Assembly: GCA_903840415.1 (NCBI GenBank)
Contig: CAIMFY010000092.1
Location: 1-38,789, forward strand
DNA: 38,789 nucleotides
Direction of reading: 5' to 3'
Source: an uncultured Opitutia bacterium
GTDB taxonomy: Bacteria; Verrucomicrobiota; Verrucomicrobiia; Opitutales; Opitutaceae
Every line of letters starts with the position of its first letter. Position 1 is the stretch's first letter. Positions 34,494 through 38,789 of the stretch are shown here, one piece after another. Position numbers and translations under genes: made by a program. The notes beneath the pieces are model-generated. The model saw nothing but the letters and a program-made list of their open reading frames with translations. It was not told where the DNA came from and ran no database searches.

Positions 34494-35011
34494 GGATCGA
34501 GGCGATGAACGCGGTCGACTGGCCGGCGGTGGCGGAGATTTACCGCGAGGGGATCGCGACGGGGCACGCGACGTTTGCACCGGCTCCGCCGGAGTCGTTC
34601 ACGGAATTTTCCGAGGGAAAACTCATGGTTTGCGCCTGCGTCGCGCGGGACGATGTCGGGAAAGTCTTGGGCTGGGCGACGCTCGCGACAGTGTCGGACC
34701 GGTGCGTATACGCGGGGGTGGCGGAGGTGAGTATTTATGTGGCGGCGGCGGCGCGCCGGCGCGGGGTGGGCGATGCACTGATGCGTGGACTCATCGCGCG
34801 CGCCGACGCCGCGGGTCTGTGGACGTTGCAGGCGGGAATTTTTCCGGAAAACGTTCCGAGTCTCGCGCTGCACGCCCGGCATGGTTTTCGCGAAGTCGGG
34901 CGGCGCGAACGGCTCGGCCGGATGCCGGCGATCGGGCCGCGCGCAGGGAAGTGGCGGGATGTGCTGCTACTCGAACGACGAAGCGCGGTAACCGGCGTGG
35001 AATCGCCCTGA
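34490..35011 (+). CDS. arsN1: GNAT acetyltransferase, ArsN1/phosphinothricin type
   Basis: The 173-residue protein resembles phosphinothricin N-acetyltransferase: [18 protein letters not shown] at the start, the acetyl-CoA loop [12 protein letters not shown], and the C-terminal [13 protein letters not shown]. In ars operons this type is called ArsN1 and acetylates arsinothricin, an arsenic-containing antibiotic. Its ATG overlaps the acr3 TGA (ATGA), which places it firmly in the ars operon and supports ArsN1 over an unrelated GNAT enzyme. Activity on phosphinothricin or methionine sulfoximine is possible. Confidence 0.82.
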   Translation: MRIEAMNAVDWPAVAEIYREGIATGHATFAPAPPESFTEFSEGKLMVCACVARDDVGKVLGWATLATVSDRCVYAGVAEVSIYVAAAARRRGVGDALMRGLIARADAAGLWTLQAGIFPENVPSLALHARHGFREVGRRERLGRMPAIGPRAGKWRDVLLLERRSAVTGVESP

Positions 35012-35061
35012 CACGAATAAAAGTTGAAAGTGGAACGGCGCGTGCGAGCGTGACCGTTCGC

Positions 35062-35664
35062 ATGAAACTCGACATTCCGCCCGGCGACTTTGCCGGCTAC
35101 ATTTTTGACCTCGATGGGACACTCGTGGACACGATGCCATTGCACTACCGGGCATGGGACGAGGCGATGCGGGCTGCCGGCCTGCAGTGTCAACTCGACG
35201 AGGAGTTGTTCTACTCGCTCGGCGGCGTGCCGACGCTGAAAGTGGCGGAACTGATCGGAAAACACTATGGACTAAAGGTCGATCCGCACGCGATTTTCGA
35301 TCACAAGGAATCGCTCTTCAAGGCGCTCCAGAAGGACGCAAAACTGATCGAGCCGGTGGTGGCGATCGCGCGGCGAGTGGCGGCGACGCATCCGGTGGCC
35401 ATCGCCTCGGGCGGGCCGCGCGACATCGTGGGGCGGTCGTTGGAACTGGCGGGGCTCGCGCCGATGTTCAAGGTAGTGGTGAGCGCTGACGACGTGGTGC
35501 ACGGCAAGCCGGCACCGGACATGTTTTTGCTCGCGGCAAAAATGATGGGTGTGGCGCCGGAGAAATGCCTCGTGTTCGAGGACGCGGAGCCGGGGATGCG
35601 CGCGGCCGAAGCGGCGGGGATGAAGTGGGTGCGCGTGCCGAGTCGGAAGAAGAAGGCGAGCTAG
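35062..35664 (+). CDS. HAD-superfamily phosphatase, beta-phosphoglucomutase-like
   Basis: The 200-residue protein has HAD motif I FDLDGTLVDTMP (nucleophile D16, acid D18), a helical cap after it (LHYRAWDEAMRAAG), motif II ASGGPRD, motif III VVHGKPAPDMF and motif IV FEDAEPGMRAA. This is the YqaB-type subgroup, which removes phosphate from sugar phosphates such as fructose-1-phosphate. ATG 35062 begins at the domain; the frame also reads through arsN1 upstream without meaning. It is 50 bp after arsN1 and 67 bp before hisC, and a role in arsenic handling is not implied. Confidence 0.85.
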   Translation: MKLDIPPGDFAGYIFDLDGTLVDTMPLHYRAWDEAMRAAGLQCQLDEELFYSLGGVPTLKVAELIGKHYGLKVDPHAIFDHKESLFKALQKDAKLIEPVVAIARRVAATHPVAIASGGPRDIVGRSLELAGLAPMFKVVVSADDVVHGKPAPDMFLLAAKMMGVAPEKCLVFEDAEPGMRAAEAAGMKWVRVPSRKKKAS

Positions 35665-35731
35665 ATTCCGCGATCGATTTCGACGTGGATCGGACTTTCA
35701 TTCCGGGCGGTTCGTGTGCAATCGTGGCGGG

Positions 35732-36823
35732 ATGAATTTCGAGTCGCTGGCTAAGCCTTCGGTGCGGACGCAGCCGGTTTACGAACCGGGCAAGCCAATT
35801 GAATATGTCGCGCGCGAGTTGGGGCTCGATCCGGCGACGATCATCAAGCTGGCGTCGAACGAAAATCCGTGGGGGCCTTCGCCGCGCGCGGTGGCGGCGG
35901 CGAAGCGCGCGATCGAGGCGGGCGAGCTTTACCCGGACGGCGGGTGTTTTGAACTGCGGCAAAAACTCGCGACGATATGGGGGCTGGGCGCGGAGCAGTT
36001 TGTGATCGGCAACGGCTCCAACGAAATCATCGAGTTGCTCGGGCATGTGTTTGTCGGCGCCGGCGACGAGGTCGTGATGGGCGCGCCGGCGTTCGTCGTT
36101 TATAAATTGGTGACGCTGCTGTTCGGCGCGAAGGCGGTCGAGGTGCCGCTTGTGAACTGGCGTCACGATCTCCATAAGATCGCGGCGGCGATCACGCCAC
36201 GGACGAAGCTGGTTTACGTCTGCACGCCGAATAATCCAACGGGGACGGCGAACACGGAAGCGGAGTTGATCGCGTTTGTGCGCGGATTACCGGAGCACGT
36301 GGTCGCGGTGATCGACGAGGCGTATGCGGAGTTTGTCGAGGGTGCGCCGGATTTGCGCCCGCTGATCGCGGAGGGGCGGAAGGTGGTGTGCCTGCGGACG
36401 TTTTCGAAAATATACGGGCTGGCGTCGCTGCGCGTGGGCTACGGCTACGGAAGCGCGGAGTTGTGCCTGCTGCTGAACCGCGTGCGGCAGCCGTTCAACG
36501 TGAATGCGATTGCACAGGCGGCGGCGGTGGCGGCACTCGACGATGCTGAGTTTGCCGAAAAAACGGCGCGGGAAAACCGCGCAGGGCTGGCGCAACTCGA
36601 GCGCGGTTTCGCCGAGCTGGGATTGGAATTCGTTCCGAGCATGGCGAATTTCATGCTCGTTAAGGTGGGCGACGGGCTGCGGGTGTTCGACGCGTTGCAA
36701 CGGCGCGGGGTGATCGTGCGGCCGGTGAAGAGTTACGGGCTGCCCGAATGGGTGCGCGTGACGGTGGGGACGCGGGAGCAGAATGTGCGAGTGCTGGCGG
36801 AGCTGAAGGCGGCGGTGCGCTAG
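35732..36823 (+). CDS. hisC: histidinol-phosphate aminotransferase
   Basis: The 363-residue fold-I aminotransferase has KLASNENPWGPS (39-50), the CTPNNPTG loop (164-171), DEAY (195-198), the PLP lysine K226 in TFSKIYGLASLRVGYG, and the C-terminal VRPVKSYGLPEWVRVTVG. It converts imidazole-acetol phosphate and glutamate to histidinol phosphate. No other his genes are nearby, so a role in another aminotransfer step cannot be excluded. ATG 35732 gives the normal length. Its TAG overlaps the likely stop codon of the convergent TPR gene. Confidence 0.9.
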   Translation: MNFESLAKPSVRTQPVYEPGKPIEYVARELGLDPATIIKLASNENPWGPSPRAVAAAKRAIEAGELYPDGGCFELRQKLATIWGLGAEQFVIGNGSNEIIELLGHVFVGAGDEVVMGAPAFVVYKLVTLLFGAKAVEVPLVNWRHDLHKIAAAITPRTKLVYVCTPNNPTGTANTEAELIAFVRGLPEHVVAVIDEAYAEFVEGAPDLRPLIAEGRKVVCLRTFSKIYGLASLRVGYGYGSAELCLLLNRVRQPFNVNAIAQAAAVAALDDAEFAEKTARENRAGLAQLERGFAELGLEFVPSMANFMLVKVGDGLRVFDALQRRGVIVRPVKSYGLPEWVRVTVGTREQNVRVLAELKAAVR

Positions 36824-38378
36824 AGGCGCGGGGCGGGGTGCGATGTCTTTTCGAGGGCGATTCCGACGGCGGTAAGTAAAATGAGCGCTCGGTGGAAAAG
36901 AGAAAAAGATCGCTGCCGAGTTTGAATTGCGCGACGCGCAGGATGTCGGGCGAGGGTTTGCGCATGGTGAGCAGGCGGGTGAGGTGCGTGGGGAGTTCGT
37001 CGATGTGATTGAGGTTAAGGTCGAGTTCGACGAGGCGGGTGAGCGCGGCTTGGTTGAGCGGATCGGCGACAATGGCGCGCATGAGCGTCTGGCGGGCGTA
37101 GTCGGCGGCGTCGACGTCGACGAGGCGTTGCGCGATGGCGAGGAGGTTTTCGGCGCGGAGGCAGGTTTGATTGAGGTAGTTGGTGAGCAGGAGGCTGGCG
37201 CTCTCGGTGTCGCTGAGTCCGAAGTGGGCGATGGCTTGGAGGCTGTAGAGGACGGGGGCGAAGCGCGCGGTCCAATCGGGGTGGTCGTGCAACAGATCGC
37301 GGGTGGCGTCGAGGGCGCCATGAAAATCACGCGCGACGACGAGGGCCTCCACGGCGAGGATGGCGTGTGGTTCCCAAGCAAAATGGTGCGCGCGGGCGAG
37401 CTCGGTGAGTTGGCGAGCGAGCGGGACATCGCCGGTATTGGCGGCGAAATCGGCGAGCGCGAGGAGCGCGCCGGCATCGTCGGAAAAGTCGCGGATAAAC
37501 GCATCGACCTCGCGGGCAGATCGGGCGTGCTCGCTGGCGTGATAGTAGGCGCGCAGCAGTTCGATGCGTGGCCCGGGCAGCGCGGGGTGCGCGATTTGGA
37601 AGGCGAGGGCGGCGCGACGGACTTCATCGAGCAGACCGGCGCGGTTGAGGTGCGAGGCGAGTTCGGAATGGATTTCGGTGTCGTCGGGAAAAGCGGCGGC
37701 AAGCTCGCGGAGGCGGAGCAAGGCGAGGTCGCGGTAGCCGCGCTCGCCTTCGATTTTCGCGATGAGGAGGCGTCCATAGCGCGAGTCCGCGAGGGTGGGT
37801 TGGGCACGGAGGAAGTCTTCCGCGAGATCGTAGTCACCGCGAAAATAGCCGGCCGTGGCGGCTGCCAGCGAGTAGAGGTGGTTGCGTTCGGTGGCGGCCG
37901 GTTGGCGCGGGAGATATTTTCGCGCGATGGCGATAACACTAGCATCACTCTGGTGCTGGAAGAGGAACGAAAAAAGCGGACGCAGGTAGTTCGGGTCGTC
38001 GTGCTGGTAGGCCAATCCGTCGAGGAGAATCTGCCGCGCGAGTTCGGGGCGGCCGGCTTCCGTCAGCAATTGCGCGAGGAGCAGGCGGCTGTCGCGGTTC
38101 GCTGGCGACAGGCTGACTCCGCCACACACGAGCAAGAGCGCTTGAAGCCGCTGGCCAGTGGCCGCGAGCGTGGTGGCGACCGCGATGCGATGATCGCCGC
38201 GAGCGACGCGCACGCGCGGCCACCTCGTCGGCATCAAAAAATCGAGGTAGCTGACTGCCGCCACCTGCTGCTGATACCGGACCAGAAGAAACACCCCGGC
38301 CGTGAGCGCGAGATCGAGGCCCAGGGCGCCGGCGAACTGGGCCGTGGCAACTCTCGCCCAGCGCACGCGCAAACGCAC
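36820..38378 (-). CDS. TPR-type membrane protein, probably frameshifted
   Basis: This encodes about 500 residues of helical TPR-like repeats (e.g. ANRDSRLLLAQLLTEAGRPE, AALTRLVELDLNLNHIDELP) after one membrane segment (about 14-34, LGLDLALTAGVFLLVRY). The main frame does not stop at 36820: it continues 160 bp into antisense hisC with a Ser/Pro/Arg-rich tail. One extra T in the T5 run at 36903-36907 (minus strand) would instead give RALILLTAVGIALEK and stop at TAG 36820-36822, sharing CTAG with hisC. The GTG 38378 start is also doubtful: the same frame upstream reads EDWRRIFNPLLLAVATGSD without an ATG. No function is recognised. Confidence 0.65.
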
Positions 38379-38576
38379 CGTGTCGCTGCCGGTCGCGACC
38401 GCGAGCAGGAGCGGATTGAAGATTCGCCTCCAATCCTCGAATTGGACCGAGCACGTTCCGAGGGTTGCCAGCAGCTGCCGATTTTATGGGCTTTTGTGAG
38501 CATTTAACGCGAAACTTTGCCGTCCAACACAGCGGAAAATCTTGCCATTGCGCCTAAACGTGTTCATTTACACACT

Positions 38577-38789
38577 ATGACGATCACCGTGGAAGCAAAG
38601 CTGACGACGCCGGATAATTATCCGGCGTTGGAGCAATGCGCCGCGTTGTTCTCGCGCCTCGAACGCCTGCTCTTTACTGCACTCTACGCCCGCGGTGAAC
38701 AGCTGACCGACGCCAAGCGCAGGTTCCTCACCGAGCACCGCATCACGGCCCGGCAGTTCAATTCGATCCACAAACAACTGTCGGCAAAG
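38577..38789 (+). CDS. TnpB-like (IS605 OrfB family) protein, truncated by window edge
   Basis: An open frame of 71 codons runs from ATG 38577 to the last base without a stop. The start MTITVEAKLTTPDNYPALEQ, then AALFSRLERLLFTALYARGE and HRITARQFNSIHKQL, resembles the N-termini of IS200/IS605-family TnpB-like proteins (such as ITARQFNA in cyanobacterial copies). These are RNA-guided nucleases of mobile elements. The RuvC catalytic part lies beyond the window. No TnpA gene or terminal hairpin is visible upstream in the 200 bp to the TPR gene. Confidence 0.55.
   Translation, partial: MTITVEAKLTTPDNYPALEQCAALFSRLERLLFTALYARGEQLTDAKRRFLTEHRITARQFNSIHKQLSAK

Noticed and set aside
36660-36819. Continuation of the TPR frame into antisense hisC
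   Set aside because: The tail is Ser/Pro/Arg-rich and lies on top of a conserved hisC end. A frameshift explanation fits better.
36896-36910. Programmed -1 frameshift in the TPR gene
   Set aside because: The sequence CTTTTTC does not form a classical X XXY YYZ heptamer in the right phase, and no stimulatory structure is evident. A plain indel is simpler.
36927-38507. 526-codon plus-strand open frame opposite the TPR gene
   Set aside because: Composition is Gly/Glu/Val/Arg-rich without a fold, while the minus strand shows regular helical repeats and a membrane segment. The indel in the TPR gene leaves some doubt, but this strand is not better.

Overview
This 38.8 kb window comes from a GC-rich bacterial chromosome. 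The content suggests a member of the Opitutaceae (phylum Verrucomicrobiota): a three-gene succinate dehydrogenase of the cytochrome b558 type, DUF6428 in an arsenic operon, many genes without a Shine-Dalgarno sequence, and several family-restricted hypothetical proteins. This is inference from gene families, since no 16S rRNA or taxonomic marker is present. Genes are dense on both strands and most intergenic gaps are under 200 bp.

Layout. 1-2.5 kb: a sparse stretch with small hypothetical genes, short repeats, a tRNA-Pro(TGG) and a LysM membrane protein. 2.6-4.5 kb: a NUDIX hydrolase followed by an adenylate-forming enzyme. 4.6-8.2 kb: the sdhCAB operon, closed by a strong terminator. 8.3-12.5 kb: a small membrane protein, a secreted beta-propeller, lysA and gpsA. 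12.5-14.6 kb: a sodium/acetate-type symporter with its DUF485 partner on the minus strand. 14.9-20.3 kb: an unknown protein, an oversized Cys/Met-metabolism PLP enzyme, and a MocR-type regulator translationally coupled to an EamA exporter. 20.5-28.0 kb: a signalling and type IV pilus block with two stand-alone V4R proteins, a response regulator fused to a degenerate sigma54-type AAA+ domain, a NarL/LuxR response regulator, an Hpt phosphotransfer protein and two PilT-family retraction ATPases. 28.1-29.4 kb: a glyoxalase-fold dioxygenase and an Rrf2 regulator, with two matching operators. 29.5-31.2 kb: a DEAD-box helicase. 31.2-35.0 kb: an arsenic island (aquaporin, arsR, arsC, DUF6428, acr3, arsN1). 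35.0-38.4 kb: a HAD phosphatase, hisC and a TPR membrane protein that appears frameshifted. The last 213 bp hold the start of a TnpB-like gene cut by the window edge.

How genes work together. SdhC anchors SdhA and SdhB as a quinone-linked succinate:quinone oxidoreductase. In the arsenic island ArsC would reduce arsenate, Acr3 would export arsenite, the divergent aquaporin could pass As(OH)3, ArsN1 would acetylate a phosphinothricin- or arsinothricin-type compound, and ArsR would control the set. The 21-28 kb block is the best candidate for an undescribed system. It contains sensory, receiver and phosphotransfer parts beside pilus motors, but no histidine kinase, and its NtrC-like protein has lost the ATPase, GAFTGA and DNA-binding determinants. 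A functional link between these parts is inferred from proximity only.
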